A DNA stretch of 64,000 bases from Bacteroidota bacterium (GTDB lineage: Bacteria > Bacteroidota > Bacteroidia > Chitinophagales > BACL12): assembly GCA_016706255.1 (NCBI GenBank), contig JADJJZ010000030.1, positions 1 to 64,000 on the forward strand, in the 5' to 3' direction. A program made the translations under genes and the position numbers. Below the pieces are notes generated by a model, which did not search any database, was not told where the DNA came from, and saw only the letters and a program-made list of their open reading frames with translations. The stretch's first letter is position 1, and every line of letters begins with the position of its first letter. Shown here one piece after another: positions 47,227 through 54,414 of this stretch.

Positions 47227-47645
47227 AAACTGTTTTTATTGATACTGATATTTTGCTCGATTTTTATTTCGGGAGAAAACCTTTTGGCGATTATGCTGAA
47301 CAGGTATTGGTATTATGTGAAAATAAAAAACTGGAAGCATTTATCAGCTTACAAAGTATTATTAACTGTTATTATTTTTTGCGTAGAGAAATAGGAAAAG
47401 TAAAAGCTGTTGAACATTTACAACAGTTATTAAATATTGTTGAAATTATTGAAATAAATAAACAGGATATCTTAATGGCATTTAATTCAAACTTCACTGA
47501 ATTTGAAGAAGCACTATTACATAACGCTGCAACAAAAACCGAATTCACCGATGCCATTATTACTCGCAATGCTAAGGATTTTAAAAATGCGGTGGTGCCG
47601 GTGATGAGTGCCGGGGAGTTTATGAAAAGGTATACTTTAGTTTAA
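47223..47645 (+). CDS. VapC-like PIN-domain toxin
   Basis: A 140-aa PIN-domain ribonuclease. The acidic metal ligands are visible: Asp in FIDTDILLDF (residues 7 and 9), Glu/Asp in FEEALLHNAA (about 98), and TEFTDAIITRNAKDF (Asp at about 113), which matches the (A/C)D-x-I-(V/I)TRN-x-x-D-F end of this family. It starts with TTG overlapping the antitoxin stop, a coupling that keeps toxin translation low. Length and motifs look intact, so the module is probably functional. Typical targets are tRNAs or rRNA; the target here is unknown. Confidence 0.88.
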   Translation: MKTVFIDTDILLDFYFGRKPFGDYAEQVLVLCENKKLEAFISLQSIINCYYFLRREIGKVKAVEHLQQLLNIVEIIEINKQDILMAFNSNFTEFEEALLHNAATKTEFTDAIITRNAKDFKNAVVPVMSAGEFMKRYTLV

Positions 47646-47937
47646 TTTTGGGATGAAATAATTAAATGTACTATTTAAAATGTTAACCTACTAGTTGAAA
47701 ACGTTTAGGACTATTTGGTAGCAGGTATCTTTGGTGACAGGCATAAATTCAGCACTGATGCAATCCAAGTGCTACCTGAATTATAGGCTCAATGAATACC
47801 TTTTTGAATATTTAAGTTAATTTTGTATCCAATCTTTATCAAAAAAAATGGACACTGTAGTCCCAATAAATACGTTTAATAAAGAAAAATGGCAATGGCT
47901 ATTGTTGGTAGATAGCAATATTACTTTTTAAAATATT
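47646..47937. other. Intergenic stretch between the two toxin-antitoxin modules
   Basis: No supported gene. A 27-codon frame at 47848-47931 (MDTVVPINTFNKEKWQW...) has no clear ribosome-binding site or promoter and is probably chance or a remnant. Confidence 0.4.
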
Positions 47938-48156
47938 ATGAATATGCAAACTATTGATTTAATACAGGAAATCTTACGATTACCACTTACCCAAAGGTTT
48001 TATGTGGTAGAGGAAACGATTAAATCCATTAAAAAGGAAGAAATGGGAAATCAAATGGAATTTGCTGCCAATGAACTTTACAATGATTATGTAAACGACA
48101 AAGATTTAACTGCATTTACTTCACTTGATTTGGAAAACTTCTATGAAACAAAGTGA
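47938..48156 (+). CDS. Probable antitoxin of a MazEF-type module
   Basis: A 72-aa acidic protein: TIDLIQEILRLPLTQRFYVV then EETIKSIKKEE and an acidic C-terminal LDLENFYETK. The L-I-x-x-I-L-x-L-P-x-x-x-R-x-x-x-V-E-E-x-I-x-S-I-K-K pattern is common in small antitoxins that precede MazF/PemK genes in Bacteroidota. It overlaps the toxin gene by 14 bases. Since that toxin is truncated, this antitoxin has probably lost its partner. An ATG three codons in could also be the start. Confidence 0.65.
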   Translation: MNMQTIDLIQEILRLPLTQRFYVVEETIKSIKKEEMGNQMEFAANELYNDYVNDKDLTAFTSLDLENFYETK

Positions 48157-48358
48157 AATTTGGTTGATTGACCTTGACCCTACAAAAGGTGCTGAAATTC
48201 AGAAAAAAGACCTGTGTGTTAGAAAGGTTGGGCAAAAAATCTTTCAAAACCGGCGGCTCCTCGCTCGCTCTCTAGGAAGGCTTAAAAAACTTGGTGATGT
48301 TGATGAGGCAACTTTTAATGAAATTAAAGAAGCTATAAGAAAGGTATTAGATATTTAA
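48143..48358 (+). pseudogene. MazF/PemK-type toxin with internal deletion
   Basis: A 71-aa frame that joins the two ends of a MazF toxin. Residues 1-20 (MKQSEIWLIDLDPTKGAEIQ) are the standard MazF opening, in which the next residues should be K-x-R-P-x-V-V-V. Instead KKDLCVRKVGQKIF and a basic stretch follow, and the last 27 residues (RLKKLGDVDEATFNEIKEAI) are a normal MazF C-terminus. Around 40 central residues, including the RNA-binding and catalytic Arg/Thr strands, are missing, and the filler near 48255-48285 (GGCGGCTCCTCGCTCGC) is more GC-rich than its surroundings. The toxin is almost certainly inactive. Start ATG 48143 lies within the antitoxin gene. Confidence 0.8.
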
Positions 48359-48578
48359 GCATTTTAAATTCTCCTTTTTGTGGCTTTGTAGTTAGTCTAC
48401 TTGATTACTTTATACATATTTCGGGTGTGCATTGATTATTACAAATAGTTAATAAACAACTCCTCCATAATGAACATTTTTTCTGTTTATTCGAACTTTC
48501 GGGGTAATTTATATGTATATACATACAAATTGCTGAAATTTGCGATATTCGCACAGCGTAATCAAAAAAGGAAACGTT

Positions 48579-49301
48579 ATGAAAAATGTTGTATTACATA
48601 CGGCAAACACAAGAGGACACGCTAAACATGGTTGGCTGGACTCTTACCATACGTTCAGTTTTGCTCAATATTATAATCCTGAACGGGTGAACTTTGGTGT
48701 GTTAAGGGTGCTTAACGACGATACTGTTGCGGCAGGAATGGGTTTTGGCAAACATCCGCACGACAATATGGAAATTATTTCTATTCCGCTGGAAGGCGAT
48801 TTGGAACATCAGGATAGTATGGGTAATAAAACGGTAATCCGTTCCGGTGATATTCAGGTGATGAGTGCCGGGACCGGGGTTACCCATAGTGAATACAATA
48901 AAAACAGCGATAAACCGGTAAAGTTTTTACAGATATGGGTGTTCCCGAACAAAAAAAATGTGGCGCCTCGTTATGATCAGATTACATTAAACGAGGCTGA
49001 CAGTAAAAATAAACTACAACAAATATTATCTCCTAATCCGGATGATGCAGGTGTGTGGATACATCAAAATGCGTGGTTTCATTTAGGCAAGTTTGACAAT
49101 GGTGTTGTTACAGAATACACATTAAATGATAAAACAAACGGCGTTTATTTTTTTGTGTTAAACGGCTCTGTAAAAATTGATGAGCAATTATTAAACAAAC
49201 GCGACGGATATGGTGTATGGGATATTACATCTTTAAAAATAACTTCAAATGAACCAAATACTGAGATATTGGTTATGGAAGTTCCAATGAAATTAAATTA
49301 A
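48579..49301 (+). CDS. Pirin family protein
   Basis: A 240-aa bicupin. The metal-binding set is visible as FGKHPHDNMEIISIPLEGDL (His at about 58 and 60) with QVMSAGTGVTHSE (His, Glu), as in YhaK/YhhW-type pirins. The C-terminal cupin (NGVYFFVLNGSVKIDEQ) is degenerate, as usual. Some pirins have quercetin dioxygenase activity; others sense redox. ATG 48579 is used because the sequence from MKNVVLHTANTRG is the family start; an upstream in-frame ATG at 48540 has no support. It is followed 13 bases later by the YceI gene, so the two are probably co-transcribed. Confidence 0.9.
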   Translation: MKNVVLHTANTRGHAKHGWLDSYHTFSFAQYYNPERVNFGVLRVLNDDTVAAGMGFGKHPHDNMEIISIPLEGDLEHQDSMGNKTVIRSGDIQVMSAGTGVTHSEYNKNSDKPVKFLQIWVFPNKKNVAPRYDQITLNEADSKNKLQQILSPNPDDAGVWIHQNAWFHLGKFDNGVVTEYTLNDKTNGVYFFVLNGSVKIDEQLLNKRDGYGVWDITSLKITSNEPNTEILVMEVPMKLN

Positions 49302-49314
49302 ACAAATAAATAAA

Positions 49315-49866
49315 ATGAGTACAGCAACTACAACAACAAGAAACTGGGTGGTGGATCCAACCCATTCAACTATCGGATTTAGTGTAAAACACTTAATGAT
49401 GACAACCGTTCGTGGCGAATTTGATAAATACACGATCGATGTAACTACAACAGGTGAAGATTTTATGACTGCAGTAATTGCATTTGCAGCAGAAACTGCA
49501 AGCGTAAACACCCGCAACGAAGGTCGCGACACCCATTTACGCAGCGATGATTTTTTTAATGCTGAAGCATATCCTGCAATTACTTTCAAACCAACAAAAT
49601 TTGAAAATGTAGACAAAGATGGCAGCTATGAATTATACGGCGATTTGACCATTCGTGACATCACAAAAAATATTAAACTGGATGTTGAATTTGGTGGTGT
49701 AATGAAAGACCCTTGGGGAAATGCCAAAGCCGGATTTACCATCAACGGAAAAATTAACCGTACCGATTTTAAATTAAACTGGAATGCTGCTTTGGAAACA
49801 GGTGGTGTATTGGTAAGTGAAGATGTTAGAATTAATTGTGAGATACAGTTGATTGAGGTGAAGTGA
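49315..49866 (+). CDS. YceI family lipid-binding protein
   Basis: A 183-aa lipocalin-like protein. The opening WVVDPTHSTIGFSVKHLMMT, then TRNEGRDTHLRSDDFFNAEA and the YPAITFKPT strand are diagnostic of YceI, which binds polyisoprenoids or amphiphiles in its barrel. No signal peptide is seen, so this copy is cytoplasmic, unlike the E. coli periplasmic one. It follows the pirin gene and ends at a terminator 42 bases later. Pirin-YceI pairs are common in Bacteroidota (from memory). Confidence 0.92.
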   Translation: MSTATTTTRNWVVDPTHSTIGFSVKHLMMTTVRGEFDKYTIDVTTTGEDFMTAVIAFAAETASVNTRNEGRDTHLRSDDFFNAEAYPAITFKPTKFENVDKDGSYELYGDLTIRDITKNIKLDVEFGGVMKDPWGNAKAGFTINGKINRTDFKLNWNAALETGGVLVSEDVRINCEIQLIEVK

Positions 49867-49907
49867 TGTGAGCTTTAGCACTTATTAAAAAATTGATATT
49901 GTTTGAG

Positions 49908-49934
49908 ACCTCTTGGGAAACCAAGGGGTTTTTT
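49908..49934 (+). terminator. Terminator of the pirin-yceI unit
   Basis: ACCTCTTGG-GAAA-CCAAGGGGT hairpin with one G-T pair and a GAAA loop, followed by TTTTTT at 49929-49934. Confidence 0.85.
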
Positions 49935-49941
49935 ATTTGGG

Positions 49942-50233
49942 GATTGAACAGAATTGAGCAAAATTGAGGCAAAATTTTAGGGCTTGCACAAAATGACATT
50001 TTGATTTCATATTGAGGGTTTTATATTTTTTGATTGAGCAGAATTGAAACAAGATTGAACAAAATTTTGATTCATGATAGAAATAACATTTTGATTTCCT
50101 ATTCAGGTTTTTATTTTTTGATTGTGCAGAATTGAAACAAGATTGAACAAAATTTTGATTCATACTAGAAATAACATTTTGGTTTCCAATTGGGGAGGGG
50201 ATTTTTTGATTGATCAAAATTGAAACAATCACG
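49942..50233. repeat. Left tandem-repeat array, 88-90-base units
   Basis: Units start at 49942, 50032, 50120 and 50208 (the last is partial). Each begins GATTGxxCAGAATTGA, has AACAAGATTGAACAAAATTT or a near copy, then AAATAACATTTTGRTTTC, and ends in a T6 run. Units 2 and 3 are both exactly 88 bases long and very similar; unit 1 is more diverged. Within each unit there is a shorter 10-12-base rhythm of ATTGAACA/ATTGAAAC. No plausible protein is encoded; minus-strand frames through it are low-complexity. Confidence 0.85.
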
Positions 50234-50245
50234 ATATCTATGGGA

Positions 50246-50596
50246 AGAATCAAAATTTTAATGCAACTACCGAACCCAATCTTGATTCAATCTTGTTCAA
50301 TGGCTGTTTCAATTTTTCACCGGCTGTTTTAATTTATTATTAGTATCAAAATTTTAATGCCGCTACCAAACCCCAATTTTGCTCAATCTTGTTCAATCTT
50401 GTTTCAATTTTGATCAATTTTGTTTAATGGCTGTTTCAATTTTTCACCAGCTGTTTCAATTTATTATTTGCATTATAGTTTTAATCCAACAACCAAACCC
50501 CAATTTTGCTTCAATCTTGTTCAATTCTGTTTCAATCTTGTTCAATGGCTGTTTCAATCTTTCTCACCGGCTGTTTCAATTTTTTTCAAATCCTTT
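50246..50596. repeat. Right tandem-repeat array, 118-127-base units, opposite in sense
   Basis: Units marked by TGGCTGTTTCAAT start at 50301, 50428 and 50546, with a half unit from 50246. Each has TTTCACC(G/A)GCTGTTT, an AATTTATTATT segment, TTTTAATSC, ACCRAACCCCAATTTTG and then a run of CAATCTTGTTCAAT words. Its reverse complement shares the ATTGAACAAGATTGAAAC wording with the left array, so the two arrays face each other and could form a large imperfect hairpin. Confidence 0.85.
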
Positions 50597-50690
50597 TAGC
50601 TTCGACTCCGCCCCTCCTAGCCCTGATTGCAGCGGAAACCCCCTTTGTCCGCCTCGGAAAAGGGGTTGGAGCGAAAAGCAGGTTGGGAAT
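50597..50690 (+). ncRNA. GC-rich structured element, possible RNA
   Basis: A GC-rich island in AT-rich surroundings. AACCCC (50637-50642) pairs with GGGGTT (50662-50667), extended inwards by TTT/AAA, and is flanked by GCGGA (50633-50637) and GGAGCG (50668-50673). The wording CTAGCCCTGATTGCAGCGGA ... GGAGCGAAAAGCAGG matches, from memory, an intergenic element that recurs in many Bacteroidota genomes, mostly between genes. Its function is not known to me. It lies between the repeat array and the GGGP synthase promoter. Confidence 0.55.
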
Positions 50691-50773
50691 TTGCTGGCGT
50701 GGAAAAAAGTTGCTGCTCCAAAAAAGAAACGGTTTATTGGGCGGGCACCTGCTTTCCTGTCAGCAAAAAACCC

Positions 50774-50781
50774 TATTTTTG
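50774..50781 (+). promoter_or_regulatory. Promoter -7 element of the GGGP synthase-like gene
   Basis: TATTTTTG matches TAnnTTTG, 15 bases before ATG 50797. It supports that start over any of the upstream in-frame codons, which run back into the repeat arrays. Confidence 0.5.
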
Positions 50782-50796
50782 CCTTTATCCGAAACA

Positions 50797-51546
50797 ATGC
50801 GCAATCAGGTATATCAAAATATAGCAGCCGATCACAGTAAGGGACTGAAAAAGTTTGCCGTTTTAATCGACCCCGATGAGGTGGATGCAAAGGCGTTGAA
50901 CCAATTGGTAACACTGGGAAATGAGAACCATGTCGACTACTTTTTTGTGGGTGGTAGCCTGGTTATTGGCGATTACCTGGACACAACCATCAAAACCCTG
51001 AAGCAGCAAACGAATATTCCGGTGGTGATTTTTCCGGGCAGCATTCAGCAGGTGAACCCAAATGCCGATGCACTCCTGTTTTTATCGCTTATAAGTGGAC
51101 GCAACCCCGAATTGCTCATTGGCAACCAGGTGTTGGCGGCTCCTTACGTGAAAAAATCGGGTATTGAGGCTATTTCAACGGGTTATATCCTGATTGACGG
51201 TGGCGCGCCGACAACGGTGAGTTATATTTCGAATACGAATCCAATTCCTTCCGATAAGCCCGAAATTGCGGCCTGCACTGCTATGGCCGGCGAATTATTG
51301 GGCATGAAACTGATTTATATGGACGCTGGCAGCGGTGCCAAAAGGGCTATTCCTGCTGAGGTAATTGCGGCTGTGCACAAACATTGCGATTTACCTATAA
51401 TAGTTGGTGGTGGCATTAGAACCCCCGAAAAAGCATACGAAACCTGCAACGCTGGCGCCGATATTGTTGTGGTGGGCAATGCCATTGAAAAAGATACTTC
51501 ACTGATTAAGGAAATTTCGTTTGCAGTACATTCTGTTACTGTTTAA
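50797..51546 (+). CDS. Geranylgeranylglyceryl phosphate synthase family (PcrB/GGGPS-like)
   Basis: A 249-aa TIM-barrel prenyltransferase. Family landmarks are FAVLIDPDEVDAKALNQLV, YFFVGGSLVIGDYLD, IPVVIFPGSIQQVNPNADAL, LLFLSLISGRNPELLIGNQV-like content (LSLISGRNPELLIGNQ), IYMDAGSGAKRAIPAE and the phosphate-binding IIVGGGIRTPEKAYE. In Bacteroidota these enzymes form an archaeal-type ether-lipid precursor from sn-glycerol-1-phosphate, or use shorter heptaprenyl chains in Firmicutes; the product here is not certain. The frame continues upstream to 50506, but that part is low-complexity repeat translation. Next to rsgA, 35 bases downstream. Confidence 0.88.
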   Translation: MRNQVYQNIAADHSKGLKKFAVLIDPDEVDAKALNQLVTLGNENHVDYFFVGGSLVIGDYLDTTIKTLKQQTNIPVVIFPGSIQQVNPNADALLFLSLISGRNPELLIGNQVLAAPYVKKSGIEAISTGYILIDGGAPTTVSYISNTNPIPSDKPEIAACTAMAGELLGMKLIYMDAGSGAKRAIPAEVIAAVHKHCDLPIIVGGGIRTPEKAYETCNAGADIVVVGNAIEKDTSLIKEISFAVHSVTV

Positions 51547-51569
51547 TCGCGTATTTACTTCCTGAATTT

Positions 51570-51577
51570 TAACTTTA
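51570..51577 (+). promoter_or_regulatory. Candidate -7 element directly before rsgA
   Basis: TAACTTTA (TAnnTTTG with a final A) ends four bases before ATG 51582, predicting a leaderless mRNA. Confidence 0.35.
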
Positions 51578-51581
51578 CACC

Positions 51582-52520
51582 ATGCGCGGAACCGTAGTTC
51601 AAAGTACCGGAAATTTTTATGATGTGTTATTGGCTGATGGCAGTATAATTATTTGCCGTTTGAAAGGAAAATTTCGCCTCGATAATAAAAAACAAACGAA
51701 TCCGATTGCAGTTGGTGATTTTGTAATGGTGGAAAAAGGTCCGACCGAAAGCAGTGATGAACCGAATTATATTATTAATGAAATTTTGCCGCGCAATAAT
51801 TATATTGTTCGTTCTGATATTCATAAAGCAGCATACAAACATGTAATTGCATCGAATATTGATCAAACAGTTGTAATTGCATCGTTGCGTGAACCGAGAA
51901 CTGCTTTTGGTTTTATTGACCGCATTTTATTAAACAGCGAAGTGTATGGTATTCCTGCAAAAGTAATTTTTAATAAACATGATTTATATCAGGAAAAAGA
52001 TGATGAGTTGCTTCAGGAATTAATGTATAGTTATAATGAAGCGGGTTATGAAAGTTTTTCTACATCGGTATTAAATAAAGAAAATCTTGAGCAATTGCAC
52101 GAGCTGTTCGAAAATAAAACTACGCTGGTAATTGGTATGTCGGGCGTTGGAAAATCATCGTTAGTGAATAGTATATTTCCGCATTTAAATTTAAAAACGG
52201 GTGCTATTTCGGCGTATACGGAAAAGGGTTTACATACCACAACGTTTGCACATATGTATCGCATAAATGAACATTCATTTATTATTGATACACCTGGTAT
52301 AAAAGAATTCGGACTGGTTGATATTGATGAATATGAAGTGGGACATTATTTTCCGGAAATAAGAAAAGAAATGCAAAATTGTAAATTCAATAATTGTCTG
52401 CACATAAATGAAACCGGCTGTGCTGTTAAACAATTGCTGGAGGAAGGAAAATTTTCGCCTTCGCGATACACCAGCTATATTACGTTTTATGAAGAAATAA
52501 AAGGAGCAAAAAAGTGGTAA
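51582..52520 (+). CDS. rsgA: Ribosome small-subunit-dependent GTPase A
   Basis: A 312-aa circularly permuted GTPase that helps 30S subunit maturation. The N-terminal OB-fold covers residues 1-75. GTPase motifs appear in permuted order: G4 as VIFNKHDLY (about 128), G1 as LVIGMSGVGKSSLVNSIFP (about 184), then the switch residues in GLHTTTFAHMYR and G3 as IIDTPGIKEFGL. The C-terminal zinc-binding cysteines and histidine are in MQNCKFNNCLHINETGCAVK. Length is normal. It is followed one base later by dtd. Confidence 0.95.
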   Translation: MRGTVVQSTGNFYDVLLADGSIIICRLKGKFRLDNKKQTNPIAVGDFVMVEKGPTESSDEPNYIINEILPRNNYIVRSDIHKAAYKHVIASNIDQTVVIASLREPRTAFGFIDRILLNSEVYGIPAKVIFNKHDLYQEKDDELLQELMYSYNEAGYESFSTSVLNKENLEQLHELFENKTTLVIGMSGVGKSSLVNSIFPHLNLKTGAISAYTEKGLHTTTFAHMYRINEHSFIIDTPGIKEFGLVDIDEYEVGHYFPEIRKEMQNCKFNNCLHINETGCAVKQLLEEGKFSPSRYTSYITFYEEIKGAKKW

Positions 52521-52521
52521 T

Positions 52522-52974
52522 ATGCGGGTAGTAATTCAACGGGTTTTAAACGCAAGTGTTGTTATTGAACAACAAACACATGCTGCCATTGGTAAAGGTT
52601 TACTTATTTTATTGGGGGTAGAAGAAAATGATAGCAATGAGGACATTTTGTGGCTGACACAAAAAATTGCCCAGTTGCGCATTTTTGAGGATGCGGACGG
52701 ATTAATGAATATTAGTGTGCAGGATATTGATGGCGAAATTTTGGTGGTGAGTCAGTTCACGTTATTTGCTTCAACAAAAAAAGGTAATCGCCCTTCATTT
52801 ATTCGCAGTGCAAAACCGGATATTGCGATTCCGTTGTATGAACGTTTTGTTACTGAACTATCATCATGCACAAATAAAAAAGTGTCTACCGGTGTTTTTG
52901 GTGCAGATATGCAGGTGCAATTAATCAACGATGGTCCGGTTACGATAATAATTGACAGCAAAGCAAAAGAATAG
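52522..52974 (+). CDS. dtd: D-aminoacyl-tRNA deacylase
   Basis: A 150-aa proofreading enzyme that removes D-amino acids from tRNA. It opens with MRVVIQRVLNASVVIE, has GLLILLGVEENDS and the conserved SQFTLFASTKKGNRPSF active-site motif (about residue 76). The cross-subunit Gly-cisPro motif is the family segment near the C-terminus, here seen as LINDGPVTIIIDS (N-D-G-P-V). Length and motifs are standard. It starts one base after the rsgA stop, so both are in one operon. Confidence 0.96.
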   Translation: MRVVIQRVLNASVVIEQQTHAAIGKGLLILLGVEENDSNEDILWLTQKIAQLRIFEDADGLMNISVQDIDGEILVVSQFTLFASTKKGNRPSFIRSAKPDIAIPLYERFVTELSSCTNKKVSTGVFGADMQVQLINDGPVTIIIDSKAKE

Positions 52975-53012
52975 TGCCGGTTATTTTCTAATTTTACACT
53001 TCAATTACTGCC

Positions 53013-53627
53013 TTGAAACAATTTTTTTCCAAATACATTGAATATTTATTAATTGGAAATACCATTCTGATGGTTTTGCTTAAACCCATGCTGCCAACCT
53101 ATGGTGAGCGAATGAGTATGATACTTTTTGGCACATTATCGTTTTATTATCTGGCATCGGGTATTCTGGTTTTTTTGGATAAACAACGTATTGGCCGAAT
53201 AATGCGGTTAATCTATTTATTTGGCTTGTGGTCAGTATCGATTACAGTGATGGCGGTGATGGCGAGAACATTGCTGTTGCAAATGGATAAGCAGTTGCTC
53301 ATTATTTCTGTTTCATCAGGCATGGGTTTAATGGCTTATTTGCTGTTATATTACCGCAAACTTGAGGGGGATGATAAGGCTACATTATTACTTTGGATTA
53401 AACCGCTGGTTTTACGTTCCATATTAGCACTTTGTGTTGCCATAGCATTTTTAATCAGCAGTAATTATGGCATTTATAGTTTATTCGGAACGCATAAAAA
53501 TGATGCTGTTTATACTGAAAAAGTGGTAAAAGCATATGAAAATCCGGATGATACAGCGGTGGTAAACGACCTTGATCGTTACGATAAATTGATGGATAAA
53601 AAGGATGCTCCATCCGACGACAAATAA
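53013..53627 (+). CDS. Unrecognised membrane protein
   Basis: A 204-aa protein with five or six hydrophobic segments between residues 10 and 155 (for example YLLIGNTILMVLLKPML, LFGTLSFYYLASGILVF and RSILALCVAIAFLI), then a charged C-terminal tail of 45 residues rich in Asp and Lys. I do not recognise a family. The frame starts with TTG 53013, 17 bases after a TAATTTTA element; an ATG about 20 codons in (ILMVLLKPM) would cut the first segment. Between dtd (38 bases upstream) and recO (67 bases downstream) on the same strand. Confidence 0.65.
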   Translation: MKQFFSKYIEYLLIGNTILMVLLKPMLPTYGERMSMILFGTLSFYYLASGILVFLDKQRIGRIMRLIYLFGLWSVSITVMAVMARTLLLQMDKQLLIISVSSGMGLMAYLLLYYRKLEGDDKATLLLWIKPLVLRSILALCVAIAFLISSNYGIYSLFGTHKNDAVYTEKVVKAYENPDDTAVVNDLDRYDKLMDKKDAPSDDK

Positions 53628-53682
53628 TATTTTATTCCTTGTTTTTCTGCATATAAAATCGATAGCCGAATATTTTATTGAT

Positions 53683-53690
53683 TAATTTTA
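53683..53690 (+). promoter_or_regulatory. Candidate -7 element directly before recO
   Basis: TAATTTTA ends four bases before ATG 53695; the bases in between are GGAG, which could instead be a ribosome-binding site too close to be ideal. Confidence 0.3.
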
Positions 53691-53694
53691 GGAG

Positions 53695-54414
53695 ATGTTA
53701 CACAAAACCCGGGCTATTGTTTTTAAGGTTACAAAATACTCAGAGTCGAGTGTAATCATAAAAGCGTATACCGACATGTTTGGTGTACAATCGTATATTA
53801 TAAACGGCGTTCGGTCGGCAAAAGGGAAGTCTAAATCTGCTTTGTATCAGCATGGCAATTTGCTCGATATGGTGGTGTATCACAAGGAGCAGGCAAATTT
53901 GTTGCGCATTAGTGAATGTGGGTTTGCACATATTTATGAAGATTTGCCTTTTAATATTGTAAAAAGTTCGTTGCTGATATTTTATTTGGAGATTTTAAAT
54001 AAAATAGTTGGCGAACATGAAACAAACGAAGCATTATTTGATTTTTTATTTGAAATATTTATCGAGTTAGATCAAACTTCCAAACCATTAGCCAATCACC
54101 ATATATGGTTTTTGCTGGCGCTTACAAAATATTTAGGCTGCTACCCAACCTCATCGCCTGAAACCTATTTTGATTTAAAAGAAGGTATGTTTGTTGAACA
54201 TTTTCCGGCGCATCAGCAATTTTTGAATGAACATTTGTCCAACGCATTTAGGGCAATTATAGAACCTGAGTTAAAAAATTATGACCAGATAACATTAAAG
54301 GCTGCAGATAGAAAAATAATATTGCAACAATTATTAATTTATTTCCGCCTGCACATTCAGGATTTTGGCGAATTACGTTCCTATGAAATTTTAGAAAGCT
54401 TATTTAAGCAGTAA
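53695..54414 (+). CDS. recO: DNA repair protein RecO
   Basis: A 239-aa recombination mediator. The N-terminal OB-fold shows MLHKTRAIVFKVTKYSESSV and YTDMFGVQSYIINGVRSAKG, with a DNA-binding basic patch (GKSKSALYQHGNLLDM). A helical domain follows. The zinc-ribbon cysteines of some RecO proteins are reduced to a single CYPTSSP (about residue 150), as is usual in Bacteroidota. It loads RecA with RecR, which is not in this window. Its last 15 bases overlap the convergent glycosyltransferase gene. Confidence 0.93.
   Translation: MLHKTRAIVFKVTKYSESSVIIKAYTDMFGVQSYIINGVRSAKGKSKSALYQHGNLLDMVVYHKEQANLLRISECGFAHIYEDLPFNIVKSSLLIFYLEILNKIVGEHETNEALFDFLFEIFIELDQTSKPLANHHIWFLLALTKYLGCYPTSSPETYFDLKEGMFVEHFPAHQQFLNEHLSNAFRAIIEPELKNYDQITLKAADRKIILQQLLIYFRLHIQDFGELRSYEILESLFKQ

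Noticed and set aside
47848..47931. 27-codon small ORF
   Set aside because: No promoter, no ribosome-binding site, no similarity recognised.
49933..50253. Minus-strand 106-aa frame in the left repeat array
   Set aside because: Its FCSILFQFCS-type repeats only mirror the DNA repeat; no start signal or homology.
49942..50596. CRISPR array
   Set aside because: Units are 88-127 bases, diverged, and without unique spacers between identical short repeats; no cas genes in the window.
50506..50796. N-terminal extension of the GGGP synthase-like protein
   Set aside because: It translates the repeat array and the GC-rich element; the family start is at ATG 50797 and a promoter octamer lies just before it.
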